Source: Acidimicrobiia bacterium
GTDB lineage: Bacteria; Actinomycetota; Acidimicrobiia; Spongiisociales; UBA4744
Direction of reading: 5' to 3'
Assembly (NCBI GenBank): GCA_029863625.1
Contig: JAOTUY010000012.1
Coordinates: 1-60,562, forward strand
DNA: 60,562 bases
Below are positions 45,219 to 56,757 of the stretch, piece after piece. The notes under the pieces were generated by a model. That model had not been told where the DNA came from. It was given only the letters and a program-made list of their open reading frames with translations, and made no database searches. A program made the position numbers and the translations under genes. The first letter of the stretch is position 1. Every line of letters starts with the position of its first letter.

Positions 45219-46220
45219 GTGAGTGACAAAAAGAAGGTGTTCTCCGGGATCCAACCGACCGGTGATATCCACATCGGCAACTATTTGGGGGCATTACGCA
45301 ATTGGGTGAAACTGCAGGACACCTACGACGCGATCTATTGCGTGGTCGACCTTCATGCCATCACGGTCCCCTACGATCCAGTCGCGCTCCGCAGGAGTCG
45401 GTTGAACACGGCCAAGCTGCTGTTGGCAGTCGGTGTCGATCCGAGCCGCTCGCTGTTGTACTTCCAGAGCCAGGTGCCCCAGCACGCTGAGCTGTCGTGG
45501 ATGCTGAGCACTATCACCTCACTGGGTGCCCTCAACCGGATGACCCAGTTCAAGGAGAAAGCCGACAAGGCCGGCAAGAACCTGGGTTTGTTTGCGTATC
45601 CGGTGCTGATGGCGGCCGATATCCTCGTGCACAAGGCCCACGCAGTTCCGGTCGGCGATGATCAGACCCAACACCTGGAGCTGGCGCGCGACCTGGCCGA
45701 GCGGTTCAACTCGCGGTTTGGCGATGAGTTCCCGGTCCCCGAGCAGATCACGCCCGAGATCGGTGCCAGGGTCATGTCTTTGAAGAACCCGACGTCCAAG
45801 ATGTCGAAATCAGACGAGGATGTCAACACCCGAGTTCTCCTTTTGGACGAGCCCGACATCATCCGCAAGAGGTTCAAGGCGGCCGTGACCGATTCGGAGA
45901 GCGAAGTTCGCTACGACCAGGAGAAGAAACCTGGTGTCTCGAATCTCCTGGACATCCTGTCTTTGTTCACCACTCGGTCGATAGAAGATCTCGTTGCCGA
46001 GTACCACGAAACGCCCTACGGCCATTTCAAGATGACCGTGGCCGAGGCGGTCGTCGAAGGACTCAGCCCCGTCCGTTCGGCCTTCAAAGCGTTCGACGAC
46101 GAGGAGGTCACGCGCATCATGGTCAAAGGTGCTCTCGATGCCCGCACCAGGGCGGAAGGTGAGATGGCCTCGGTTCGCAAGAAGCTGGGGTTTGATGCCC
46201 GGCTGGGTGACGGGGCGTAA
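45219..46220 (+). CDS. trpS: Tryptophanyl-tRNA synthetase
   Basis: Class I synthetase charging tRNA-Trp. 333 residues. The HIGH motif is HIGN at 18-21 (SGIQPTGDIHIGNYLGALRN), and KMSKS lies near 193-197. GVSNLLDILS and the C-terminal VKGALDARTRAEG segments are typical of bacterial TrpRS. The GTG at 45219 is chosen for GAGGAG about 7 nt upstream; the in-frame ATG-like extension at 45201 overlaps the terminator. Controlled by the Trp attenuator just upstream. Confidence 0.96.
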   Translation: MSDKKKVFSGIQPTGDIHIGNYLGALRNWVKLQDTYDAIYCVVDLHAITVPYDPVALRRSRLNTAKLLLAVGVDPSRSLLYFQSQVPQHAELSWMLSTITSLGALNRMTQFKEKADKAGKNLGLFAYPVLMAADILVHKAHAVPVGDDQTQHLELARDLAERFNSRFGDEFPVPEQITPEIGARVMSLKNPTSKMSKSDEDVNTRVLLLDEPDIIRKRFKAAVTDSESEVRYDQEKKPGVSNLLDILSLFTTRSIEDLVAEYHETPYGHFKMTVAEAVVEGLSPVRSAFKAFDDEEVTRIMVKGALDARTRAEGEMASVRKKLGFDARLGDGA

Positions 46221-46287
46221 CCCAATACCGTTCTGGCGTTAGTTGCCTGCAGTATGCGCGTCTTTCTCACGCTGTTTCGAGAAGACC

Positions 46288-47049
46288 CTACACCGCAAGG
46301 TCCGGGACGAAGAAGAGGACCAGAATCGTGATCAGGTTGAACCCACCATGGATGAAGATGGCGCGGCTCAACTTGCCCGACTTCTGGGTGACATAGGCCA
46401 GGACCAGTCCGGCCAGGAACGTCTGTAGCAGGGCGATGACCGACCCGGCGGTTCCGGTAGTCCCGATCACGTGAAACGCTCCAAACAACCCGGCTGAGAT
46501 CACCAGGGCCCGCCGGGCCGTCAATCGCTCTTCCAGGTAGCGAAGCAACAAGCCACGAAAGGTTAATTCCTCCACGATCGGGGTCACCACAGCCACTCCC
46601 AGCACGATCAAGATCCGGGTGGCAACGTCCGTGGCGCCAGAGATCGCCTCGGTCGTCAACTGGGGTGTTTCGTCGACTCCGAGCAGATTGGCCAATGGCA
46701 AGAGCGCGTAAGCGAGCGCCAGCAAAAGCAGCATTCCGAGGAATAGGTACCCGGAGTCCTGCCATCGGATCGAGAAGCCGAAATCAGTGCTGAAGCTGCC
46801 GGAACCCCGCTTCTGGCTCACCCAGGCGAGGGCCAGCAGCATCCCGAAGAACTGAGCGGGTAGCGCCACCCAGAACAGCAACTCGGGTGTGACCCCCAAC
46901 ACCAATTCGTCAATGGGGCCGCCCACTCCGATGGCAAGACCGATAGCGGTGCCGGCCAACGAGGCCACGAAGGCGGCCAGCCAGACCAGCACGAAGTCGC
47001 TGAAACGCCAGCGATAGGAGGGCGGGGCGGATAATGGCGGCAGGTTCAC
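46288..47049 (-). CDS. CPBP-family intramembrane metalloprotease
   Basis: 253-residue membrane protein with about eight hydrophobic segments. The CAAX/ABI motifs are EELTFRGLLLRYLEER, FGAFHVIG and a third His in FIHGGFNL. Bacterial CPBP proteases have varied or unknown substrates. It is convergent with trpS. Confidence 0.88.
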   Translation of the reverse strand: MNLPPLSAPPSYRWRFSDFVLVWLAAFVASLAGTAIGLAIGVGGPIDELVLGVTPELLFWVALPAQFFGMLLALAWVSQKRGSGSFSTDFGFSIRWQDSGYLFLGMLLLLALAYALLPLANLLGVDETPQLTTEAISGATDVATRILIVLGVAVVTPIVEELTFRGLLLRYLEERLTARRALVISAGLFGAFHVIGTTGTAGSVIALLQTFLAGLVLAYVTQKSGKLSRAIFIHGGFNLITILVLFFVPDLAV

Positions 47050-47061
47050 GGGAGAGAAGCG

Positions 47062-47212
47062 TAGTGGGCAGTTTCCAGTTTCCAGTTTTCCAGTCTCGAG
47101 TGACCTGTGAGTTCCCAGGCCGAGGAGTGATCTATCCCTGCTGGCTACTGGCTACTGGTTACTGGTTACTGGTTACTGGTTACTGGTTACTGGTGACTGA
47201 TGACTGGCGCCG
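47062..47212. repeat. Intergenic repeats: CCAGTTTCC words and tandem TTACTGG heptamers
   Basis: GTTTCCAGTTTCCAGTTTTC (type C) lies at about 47070-47096. From about 47142 to 47200 there are roughly eight head-to-tail copies of a TTACTGG/CTACTGG heptamer, ending in TGACTGATGACTGG of type B. It lies between the CPBP gene and guaB3. Confidence 0.85.
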
Positions 47213-47259
47213 CAGGTGGCCTGGTACCGTAGGACTTCTTTGACAGGCGGAGGAATCTG

Positions 47260-48417
47260 ATGGACATCGATATCGGTATCGGCAAGTCGGGTAGACAGGC
47301 CTTTGGATTCGACGACATCGCCATCGTCCCCAGCCGGCGAACCCGCGACCCCGACGACGTAGATATTTCCTGGCAGTTGGACGCCTTCCGTTTTCAACTG
47401 CCCATGCTCGGTTCGGCGATGGATTCGGCGATCAGCCCGGCGACGGCGATCACCATCGGCCACCTGGGTGGGCTCGGAGTGCTCAACCTGGAGGGCCTCT
47501 GGACTCGCTATGAGGATCCTGAGCCATACCTCGGGGAGGTAGCCGAGCTTCCCTCGGACAAGGCCACCATGCGCATGCAGGAAATCTATCAGGAGCCGAT
47601 CAAGGACGAGCTCATCGGGAGGCGCATCAGGGAGATCAAAGAGAGTGGCGTGGTCGCGGCGGCCAGCCTGACCCCCCAGCGGGTCGCGTCGTTTGCGCGG
47701 CTAACGGTCGAGGCAGGCCTCGACATTCTGATCATTCAGGGCACCGTGGTTTCGGCCGAGCACGTCTCGTCGCGACAGGAGCCGCTCAACTTGAAGCAGT
47801 TCATCGCCGGATTCGAGTTGCCGATCATCGTGGGCGGATGTGCTTCGTACTCGACGGCCCTCCACCTAATGCGGACCGGGGCGGTAGGGGTGTTGGTCGG
47901 CGTTGGACCCGGGGCGGCCTGTACTACGCGTGGTGTGCTCGGGGTCGGGGTGCCTCAAGCGACGGCCATCGCCGATGCGGCCGGAGCGCGCATTCGGTAC
48001 CTCGATGAGACCGGCCGATACGTGCACGTCATTGCCGACGGTGGAATGCGGACGGGTGGAGACGTGGCCAAGGCTATCGCCTGCGGAGCGGACGCCGTGA
48101 TGATTGGTTCGCCACTCGCCGCGGCGGCCGAAGCACCGGGTCGGGGAGCCCACTGGGGCATGGCCACGTTCCATCCGACCCTTCCGCGCGGGGCACGCGT
48201 CCAGGTCGGCCGTCTCGGTACCCTGGAGGAGATCCTGGTTGGCCCCGCGCACGAAAACGACGGGCGCCGCAATCTCTTTGGTGCGTTGCGAATGTCGATG
48301 GCAACCACCGGCTACGCCGACGTCAAGGAGTTTCAGAAGGCCGAGGTAATGGTTGCTCCTTCGTTGCAGACCGAGGGCAAGTCCCTGCAGCGTTCGCAAC
48401 GGGTCGGCATGGGATAA
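47260..48417 (+). CDS. GuaB3-family IMP dehydrogenase/GMP reductase-like protein
   Basis: 385-residue TIM-barrel protein of the IMPDH superfamily with no CBS pair. The catalytic Cys is C221 in GPGAACTTRGVLG; GFDDIAIVPSRR and DGGMRTGGDVAKAIACGADA are typical. This is the GuaB3 group found in actinobacteria and cyanobacteria; a cyanobacterial member has been shown to be a GMP reductase, so the reaction here is uncertain. GGAGG precedes the ATG. guaA follows at 6 bp. Confidence 0.88.
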   Translation: MDIDIGIGKSGRQAFGFDDIAIVPSRRTRDPDDVDISWQLDAFRFQLPMLGSAMDSAISPATAITIGHLGGLGVLNLEGLWTRYEDPEPYLGEVAELPSDKATMRMQEIYQEPIKDELIGRRIREIKESGVVAAASLTPQRVASFARLTVEAGLDILIIQGTVVSAEHVSSRQEPLNLKQFIAGFELPIIVGGCASYSTALHLMRTGAVGVLVGVGPGAACTTRGVLGVGVPQATAIADAAGARIRYLDETGRYVHVIADGGMRTGGDVAKAIACGADAVMIGSPLAAAAEAPGRGAHWGMATFHPTLPRGARVQVGRLGTLEEILVGPAHENDGRRNLFGALRMSMATTGYADVKEFQKAEVMVAPSLQTEGKSLQRSQRVGMG

Positions 48418-48423
48418 GAGATC

Positions 48424-49995
48424 GTGACGAGCCGGGAGGGTTCCTTCGGACAGGCGTCGACTGGAGATTTTGACCGCGTCCTCGTCGTCGACCTCGGGGC
48501 TCAGTACGCTCAATTGATTGCCCGGAGAGTCCGCGAGGCCCACGTGCTTTCGGAGATCATTCCCCGGGATACCACGGCCGCTGAGATCAAGGCGCGCCGG
48601 CCGTCCGGTTTGATCCTGTCGGGAGGACCTGCGTCTGTCTATGCCGATGATGCCTACGAAATCGATCCAGACATCTTCGATCTGGACATCCCAATTCTGG
48701 GGATCTGCTACGGCCATCAGTTGCTCGCGCATGGGCTCGGCGGCAAGGTGGCCCAGACGGGAAGTGCCGAATACGGTAAGGCCGAGCTCACGGTATTGGA
48801 CGGTTCCGGCCTGTTCACCGAACTCCCCGAGACCCAGGATGTGTGGATGAGCCACGGGGACGCGGTCATCGAGGCGCCACCGGGGTTCCGGGTCGTCGCA
48901 TCAACGCCCGGCTCACCGGTCGCGGTGATGGAGGATCGTGAGCGGCGCCGCTATGGAGTTCAGTTCCACCCCGAGGTGGCCCATACGCCGCGCGGAACCG
49001 AGATCATCAAACGGTTTCTCTTCGAGATGTGCCAACTCCAACCCAATTGGACGCACCACTCGATCATCGAGCATTCGGTTGACGCTATACGGCGTCAGGT
49101 GGGGTCGGGGAACGTGATGTGCGGATTGTCCGGCGGGGTCGATTCGTCGGTCGCCGCCGCTCTGGTGCACCATGCCGTCGGTGATCAGTTGACCTGCGTG
49201 TTTATCGATCACGGGCTCCTCCGAGCCGGGGAAGCCGAGCAGGTCGAGGAGACGTTCCTGCGCACGTTCCGCATCAACCTCGTTCACGTCAAGGCTCAGG
49301 AACGCTTCTTGGCGGCTTTGGACGGAGTCATCGATCCGGAATCGAAGCGGAAGGCCATCGGTGAGACCTTCATCCGGGTTTTCGAAGAGGTAGCCTCCGA
49401 TCTCACCGACACCAACTTCCTCGTGCAGGGCACTCTGTATCCGGACATCATCGAGTCGGGCACGAAAGACGCTGCAAAGATCAAGAGCCATCACAACGTC
49501 GGCGGTCTGCCCGACGACATGCAATTCGAGCTCGTCGAGCCGTTGCGCGACTTGTTCAAGGATGAGGTGCGAGCGATTGGCGGCGAGCTGGGGCTACCGG
49601 ATGAGATTGTGTGGCGCCAACCGTTTCCGGGTCCCGGCTTGGCCGTGCGGATCATAGGAGAGGTCACCCGGGAGCGGCTCGAGACCCTGCGAGCCGCCGA
49701 CACCATTGTCCTGGAAGAGATTCGCCGGGCCGGTCTGTACCACGATCTCTGGCAATCCTTCGCGGTACTTCCCGCTGTGAAGACGGTCGGTGTGCAGGGA
49801 GACGGACGTACCTACGCGTACCCTTTGATCGTTCGGGCGGTGACCAGTGATGACGCCATGACTGCCGACTGGGCCAGACTGCCCTATGAGGTCCTCGAAC
49901 GGATCTCCAGCCGGGTCATCAATGAGGTCGCCGGCATCAATCGCGTTGCCTACGACGTTTCATCCAAACCTCCCGCCACAATTGAGTGGGAGTAG
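48424..49995 (+). CDS. guaA: GMP synthase (glutamine-hydrolysing)
   Basis: Converts XMP to GMP using glutamine and ATP. 523 residues. The class I amidotransferase triad includes C95 in GICYGHQ and the HPE of GVQFHPEV. The ATP-pyrophosphatase P-loop SGGVDSS is near 236-242, and the C-terminal dimerisation domain shows [13 protein letters not shown] and [18 protein letters not shown]. It starts with GTG and is coupled to guaB3. Confidence 0.97.
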   Translation: MTSREGSFGQASTGDFDRVLVVDLGAQYAQLIARRVREAHVLSEIIPRDTTAAEIKARRPSGLILSGGPASVYADDAYEIDPDIFDLDIPILGICYGHQLLAHGLGGKVAQTGSAEYGKAELTVLDGSGLFTELPETQDVWMSHGDAVIEAPPGFRVVASTPGSPVAVMEDRERRRYGVQFHPEVAHTPRGTEIIKRFLFEMCQLQPNWTHHSIIEHSVDAIRRQVGSGNVMCGLSGGVDSSVAAALVHHAVGDQLTCVFIDHGLLRAGEAEQVEETFLRTFRINLVHVKAQERFLAALDGVIDPESKRKAIGETFIRVFEEVASDLTDTNFLVQGTLYPDIIESGTKDAAKIKSHHNVGGLPDDMQFELVEPLRDLFKDEVRAIGGELGLPDEIVWRQPFPGPGLAVRIIGEVTRERLETLRAADTIVLEEIRRAGLYHDLWQSFAVLPAVKTVGVQGDGRTYAYPLIVRAVTSDDAMTADWARLPYEVLERISSRVINEVAGINRVAYDVSSKPPATIEWE

Positions 49996-50149
49996 TCCTT
50001 TCCCTCAAGTCGCTCTCGGGCTCGACCGATATCTCTAGTGCTGTGTCGCACACATATGGTCTTCGCAATGTCGAGGACCGGCAGGACTTGATCGGTCTTG
50101 TGGGACTCAGTACTAAAGCAGGCAACCGTTCAAGCGAGAGAGGTTCAAC

Positions 50150-52315
50150 TTGGAGTTGGGCAAAGACGCAGAGCTCCTGGCGATTTTTCGCGAAGAAGTG
50201 TTGCAGCGCTCCACCAATCTGGTGGCGGGGGCCACCGCGATGTCGATTGGAATACTTGACCCTGAAAAGTTCTTGACCCTCTTCCGAGACGCGCACACGA
50301 TCAAGGGTTCGTCTCGCGTCATGGGCTTCGTCGACATGGGCGAGGCGGCCCGGGTACTCGAAGCTGCCTGGAGGGATATCTCTGAGGGAGTGCTGCAACC
50401 GGATGCCGAGCTTGGCCACCTGTTGAGAGCCGTATCCGAAGAGTTTTCCGGGGCAATGGATGAGGGGAGCGAGGGCCACCCTGTCGGAATGCAGGCAGCC
50501 GTCGCGGCTTTGGAACAATACCTCGGGACGCCGGATGCGTCGCCCAGTCGACCGGCGCCGCCGCCGTCACCCGCCGAGACAGCCCCTCTGGAACCCGCAC
50601 CGCCTCCGTCGCCGGCGATCCGGCCGGCGTCCCGTCCGGTCCCTGAGGTGGGCAGCCCGGAGCTCCTCGATCTTGGTGGATTGCTTTCCTCGGTCGAGTC
50701 CGGCTTGGTGGGTCCGGCCACGCGGGTTGAGACAACCCGGCTATACCGGCTGATCAACCGGGCTGCTGAGGTTCGTCTCGATGCAGCCGCGTTGGCTGAT
50801 GCCGTTCAGGGGTTGCGTTTCGCTGTCTCAAGCAATCCGCGCGAAGTGGCCTCACTCGCCGCCAGCTGGGAATCCGCAGTCGAGACCTTGGATCTGGCGG
50901 TTGAGGACCTTCAGATGCGAGCTCTTCAGCTCGTGGCTTCTCCGCTGTCCGATATCACCGACACGTTCCATCAGTTCGTTCGCTATTTGAGCCGCCGGAC
51001 AGGAAAGCAGATCCGCTTTGAGTTAGCCGGTGACGATGTTGAGGTCGACCGGCAGATCATCGAGCACCTTCGTGAACCCCTGCGACACCTGTTGGTCAAC
51101 GCCATCGACCACGGAATTGAGAGGCCTGAAGACCGCCAGACAGCGGGTAAGCCGGCGACGGCCACCCTGGCCGTGCGTGCCCAGGTCGCCAAGAACAGCC
51201 TCGTTATCACGGTGGAGGACGACGGCGGCGGAATCGATTGGAACGCGGTGCGAGAATCGGCTTGGAAACGAGGCCTGGTATCCGACGGCGATGTCGTCTC
51301 CGAAAGTGAGTTGACCCGGCTTCTCTACGGGGGAGGGTTCTCGACTTCGATCGAGACCACCGATCTCAGTGGCGACGGTGCCGGGCTGGCCTTGGTGGCG
51401 GAGACGGCCGAGATGTTGAACGGCGGGATAACCATCGAGTCGCGGTCCGGTCAAGGCACGTCGGTGATGCTGACCTTGCCGGCCTCCTGGGCCCTACAAG
51501 ATATGGTGCTTCTCGCAGCGGAGGAGCGGCAGTGGGGTATCCCGGCCGCGGCCGTTGTGGCCGCGTTCGCGTTGTCGGGCGCCGAGGTGCGACCGGGCAA
51601 GGAACGGATGGAACTCGTCCACCAAAGCCAGCGATTACCCATCGCATCCTTCGCCTCCGCAGTTGGTCTTCCGGAATCAGAAGCGGTCAACGAGGTCATC
51701 GTTTTGGCCACCCGAGCTGGACTCATCGCCGTGACTGTGCCGCGCATCATCGGGAAACGCCAAGTCGCCGTCAAGGGCCTTGGTCCGGTGCTGGCCGGAG
51801 TGCCTCACCTAACCGGCGCGGCTGTGCTGGGTGGGGGAGAGGTCGTCGTGGTTATCGAGCCCAACCGATTGGGTGACCGGATTCGGTCGCTTCCGACCCC
51901 GGTTCTGTCGAGACCGCGAGTCCTGGTCGTCGACGATTCGGCCGGGGCGCGCCAGCTGGTTGGCTCGGTTCTCACCGGTCAAGGATTTGAGACGCTGGTC
52001 GCGGGCGACGCCGAGGAAGGCCTCGCCAAACTGAGATCGGAGCGCTTTGATGCACTGGTCGTTGACTATGCCATGCCCGGCTCAGACGGCGTTGACCTGG
52101 TTCGATCGGTTCGCGAAATCCTCCCTGCGCTCCCAGTTGTGATGGTTTCGGCGGTTGCCAAAGAACAAGACCAGGCGAGAGCATGGTCGGTCGGAGTTGA
52201 CGCTTATCTCGACAAGGCCGATCTGCGTCAGGGTTTGCTGGCCACGACACTTCACTCTCTGCTGGAGATGCGCTCGGTGGCCCAATCCGACGATCGAACC
52301 GAGGTCAGCCAATGA
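50150..52315 (+). CDS. CheA-type hybrid histidine kinase with C-terminal receiver
   Basis: 721 residues. Hpt domain (about 1-110) with phosphoacceptor H49 in AHTIKGSSR; proline-rich linker (about 126-165); a dimerisation region; HATPase_c (about 290-430) with HLLVNAIDHGIE, VEDDGGGI and GDGAGLAL; a CheW-like domain (about 440-560); and a receiver (about 585-705) with VLVVDDSAG, VVDYAMPG and a conserved Lys in AYLDKAD. TTG start with GAGAGAGG 6 nt upstream. No methyl-accepting protein, CheB, CheR or flagellar gene is nearby. It overlaps the next gene (ATGA). Confidence 0.92.
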   Translation: MELGKDAELLAIFREEVLQRSTNLVAGATAMSIGILDPEKFLTLFRDAHTIKGSSRVMGFVDMGEAARVLEAAWRDISEGVLQPDAELGHLLRAVSEEFSGAMDEGSEGHPVGMQAAVAALEQYLGTPDASPSRPAPPPSPAETAPLEPAPPPSPAIRPASRPVPEVGSPELLDLGGLLSSVESGLVGPATRVETTRLYRLINRAAEVRLDAAALADAVQGLRFAVSSNPREVASLAASWESAVETLDLAVEDLQMRALQLVASPLSDITDTFHQFVRYLSRRTGKQIRFELAGDDVEVDRQIIEHLREPLRHLLVNAIDHGIERPEDRQTAGKPATATLAVRAQVAKNSLVITVEDDGGGIDWNAVRESAWKRGLVSDGDVVSESELTRLLYGGGFSTSIETTDLSGDGAGLALVAETAEMLNGGITIESRSGQGTSVMLTLPASWALQDMVLLAAEERQWGIPAAAVVAAFALSGAEVRPGKERMELVHQSQRLPIASFASAVGLPESEAVNEVIVLATRAGLIAVTVPRIIGKRQVAVKGLGPVLAGVPHLTGAAVLGGGEVVVVIEPNRLGDRIRSLPTPVLSRPRVLVVDDSAGARQLVGSVLTGQGFETLVAGDAEEGLAKLRSERFDALVVDYAMPGSDGVDLVRSVREILPALPVVMVSAVAKEQDQARAWSVGVDAYLDKADLRQGLLATTLHSLLEMRSVAQSDDRTEVSQ

Positions 52316-53313
52316 GGATCCTGGTTGCTGATGACAGTCCGGTGATCAGGGCGGCCGTGAGTTCGCTTCTTCAGGAGGCCGGATACGAGGTCACTACCGC
52401 CGAGGACGGAATCGAAGCCATCCAACAGTTTTACTCACAACCTCCTGATCTGGTGCTGCTGGATATCAAGATGCCCCGCATGAGCGGTTACGTGGCTTGC
52501 CGCCTGATCAAAGAGGATTGGTCGGTTGCGCACATACCCATTTTGATCTTGACGGCTCTCGACTCCGCGGAGGATCGCTATTGGTCGGAGAAGTCGGGAG
52601 CAGACGGCTACCTGACCAAGGAATCACTTGGTGAGGAGTTGCTGGCGGCGATTCGAACGGCAAGAGCCACGCGAGCCCTATCAGAGTTGAGTACCGGCGA
52701 AATCGTGGCACAGCAGCTCGACCAGGTCGATGTGCTCGCTCGCGTCACCGAGTTGTTGGACCGCAAACTGTTCGATGCCACCATCGTCAACGACATTGTC
52801 ACGATGGCCACCCGCGCCATGGACCTCCCCACCACCGTGCAGGAGTCGCTGTTGATCCTTCGGCGGTTCGTCGATTACGACCTAGCCGGCATTGCATTGA
52901 CCGCAGAGCGACGGCTCGCCATCCGTACTGATACAAAGCTATCGAGACCCGAGTTCGATCATTTTCGAGCGCTTGCCGCTGGTCATCTCGAGCAGTTGGC
53001 TTCGATCTCGGTGAGTCCGGAAGAGTTGGGTGTGTGGCGCTCCGGCGCAGAGGATTTCGCAGACGCAGACGCCGGCGCTGATTCAGGGTGGCCGTCGTTT
53101 TTTGCCATGGGTCTGCGTTCTCGTGGTCAGGTTCTCGGCATCTTGGCCGTTGGCTCGCGACGACCGGGAGTGTTTACGCCCCAGGTTGCCCGCACGCTGC
53201 GGATGGTGGAATTCTCCCTGGCCGCGGTTGTCGATTCTGCCTACCACCACCAGAAACTCCTGGAGCAGGAAGCCCGGCTCAGCCTTTCTTCGTTGTATGG
53301 CGATCCGGATTGA
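52312..53313 (+). CDS. Response regulator with receiver and GAF-like domain
   Basis: 333 residues. The receiver covers about 1-120, with acidic D7-D8, phosphoacceptor D51 (VLLDIKMP), Thr in ILTALDS and Lys in YLTKES. The rest has no DNA-binding domain; the part from about 150 to 320 looks like a GAF-type sensor fold. It may act by protein contact with the kinases around it. It is translationally coupled to the CheA-like gene. Confidence 0.85.
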   Translation: MRILVADDSPVIRAAVSSLLQEAGYEVTTAEDGIEAIQQFYSQPPDLVLLDIKMPRMSGYVACRLIKEDWSVAHIPILILTALDSAEDRYWSEKSGADGYLTKESLGEELLAAIRTARATRALSELSTGEIVAQQLDQVDVLARVTELLDRKLFDATIVNDIVTMATRAMDLPTTVQESLLILRRFVDYDLAGIALTAERRLAIRTDTKLSRPEFDHFRALAAGHLEQLASISVSPEELGVWRSGAEDFADADAGADSGWPSFFAMGLRSRGQVLGILAVGSRRPGVFTPQVARTLRMVEFSLAAVVDSAYHHQKLLEQEARLSLSSLYGDPD

Positions 53314-53528
53314 CCTCCCTTCGTTGGTGATGTGAGTTCAACCCTTGCCGCGAGATCGTCCAGCTATCGCCTAACTCCCCTTTACGCTGTGGCCTGCGAC
53401 GCTGCCGCGTCCCCCCTGCAGGACGGAGACATATCGAAACCCGGCGGGAAGACCTCAATCTCGTCCCGATTCGTGTCGATACCTCATACGGGCAGCAATG
53501 TCGCTGCTCAGCTGGAGGCTGAAGCGCT

Positions 53529-54407
53529 ATGGAGCACCTGTCCGAATACATAGGCGGCGGCGCCCTACTGGTTGCTGTCATTGCCGTCGCGGCTGCCGTT
53601 CGAGCTGTGCGGGCGGCCCGGGGGCGGGAGAAGTTCGCCAGCGAATCCGCCGACCGGGCCCGGCGCATGAAGAACGAGTTCGTGTCCATGGTTAGTCACG
53701 AACTGCGGACCCCGCTGACCTCGATTGCCGGATTCACCGACACGTTGCTCGAATCGTGGAAAAACTTGCCGGCCGAAGAGGTCGACGAGTTCTTGACCAT
53801 CATCAACAAACAAGCCGTGCATCTTTCGGACCTGGTCGAGGACGTATTAGTGATACCAAGACTCGAGGCAGGTCGACTCCGCCTGGATCTGGGGCTGTTC
53901 GACCTTTCCGAGGTCGCCCACGATGTAACCAATGCGATCCTGCCGCCGGGGACGGCGCGCGAGGCCGCGGTGGCGATTCCGGGTGGTGTTTCGGTCTACG
54001 CCGACCATCGTCGGGTCCAACAGGTCCTTCGCAACCTGGTTGAGAACGCCCACAAGTACGGCGGCGATCAAGTTCTCGTTGAGGGAAGCCCTTACGGCGA
54101 GTATTACCTGGTTGTTGTTTCGGACAACGGACCCGGCATCCCCGAACAAGATGTCGAAAGGGTGTTCACCCATTTCGAGCAACTCTCGAAGGGTGATGCG
54201 CGCTCGGACAAGGGGATCGGCCTCGGACTTCCGATCGCGTTGCGCCTGGCCAGAGCGATGGGAGGCGACCTCTGGTATGAGCACCGGTTCCCGACGGGCA
54301 GCCGCTTTTGCTTCACGATCAGAACTATGCCACCCGAACCGACGGCCGACGGTGAGGAAGGACGTTTCGTCCGATCCGACGGTTCGGTCGAAGTCACCAT
54401 CCGCTGA
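53529..54407 (+). CDS. Membrane-anchored sensor histidine kinase
   Basis: 292 residues. One N-terminal membrane segment (about 10-27), then a short charged linker, HisKA with H57 in VSHELRTPLTS, and HATPase_c with LRNLVENAHKYGG, VSDNGPGIPEQD and KGIGLGLPIA. There is no periplasmic sensor domain, so it probably receives its signal inside the cell or the membrane. It lies 215 bp after the response regulator, same direction. Confidence 0.9.
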   Translation: MEHLSEYIGGGALLVAVIAVAAAVRAVRAARGREKFASESADRARRMKNEFVSMVSHELRTPLTSIAGFTDTLLESWKNLPAEEVDEFLTIINKQAVHLSDLVEDVLVIPRLEAGRLRLDLGLFDLSEVAHDVTNAILPPGTAREAAVAIPGGVSVYADHRRVQQVLRNLVENAHKYGGDQVLVEGSPYGEYYLVVVSDNGPGIPEQDVERVFTHFEQLSKGDARSDKGIGLGLPIALRLARAMGGDLWYEHRFPTGSRFCFTIRTMPPEPTADGEEGRFVRSDGSVEVTIR

Positions 54408-54470
54408 CCTGTTTTCCGTGCCCACTTACACGCGTGTGATTAGGTCGTTGAGGGCGGGTACCATCGGCCC

Positions 54471-56714
<2,244 letters not shown>

Positions 56715-56757
56715 GAGACAGGCAGTTGCGGACGGCGGTGCACGGCGCGGGCAGAAT

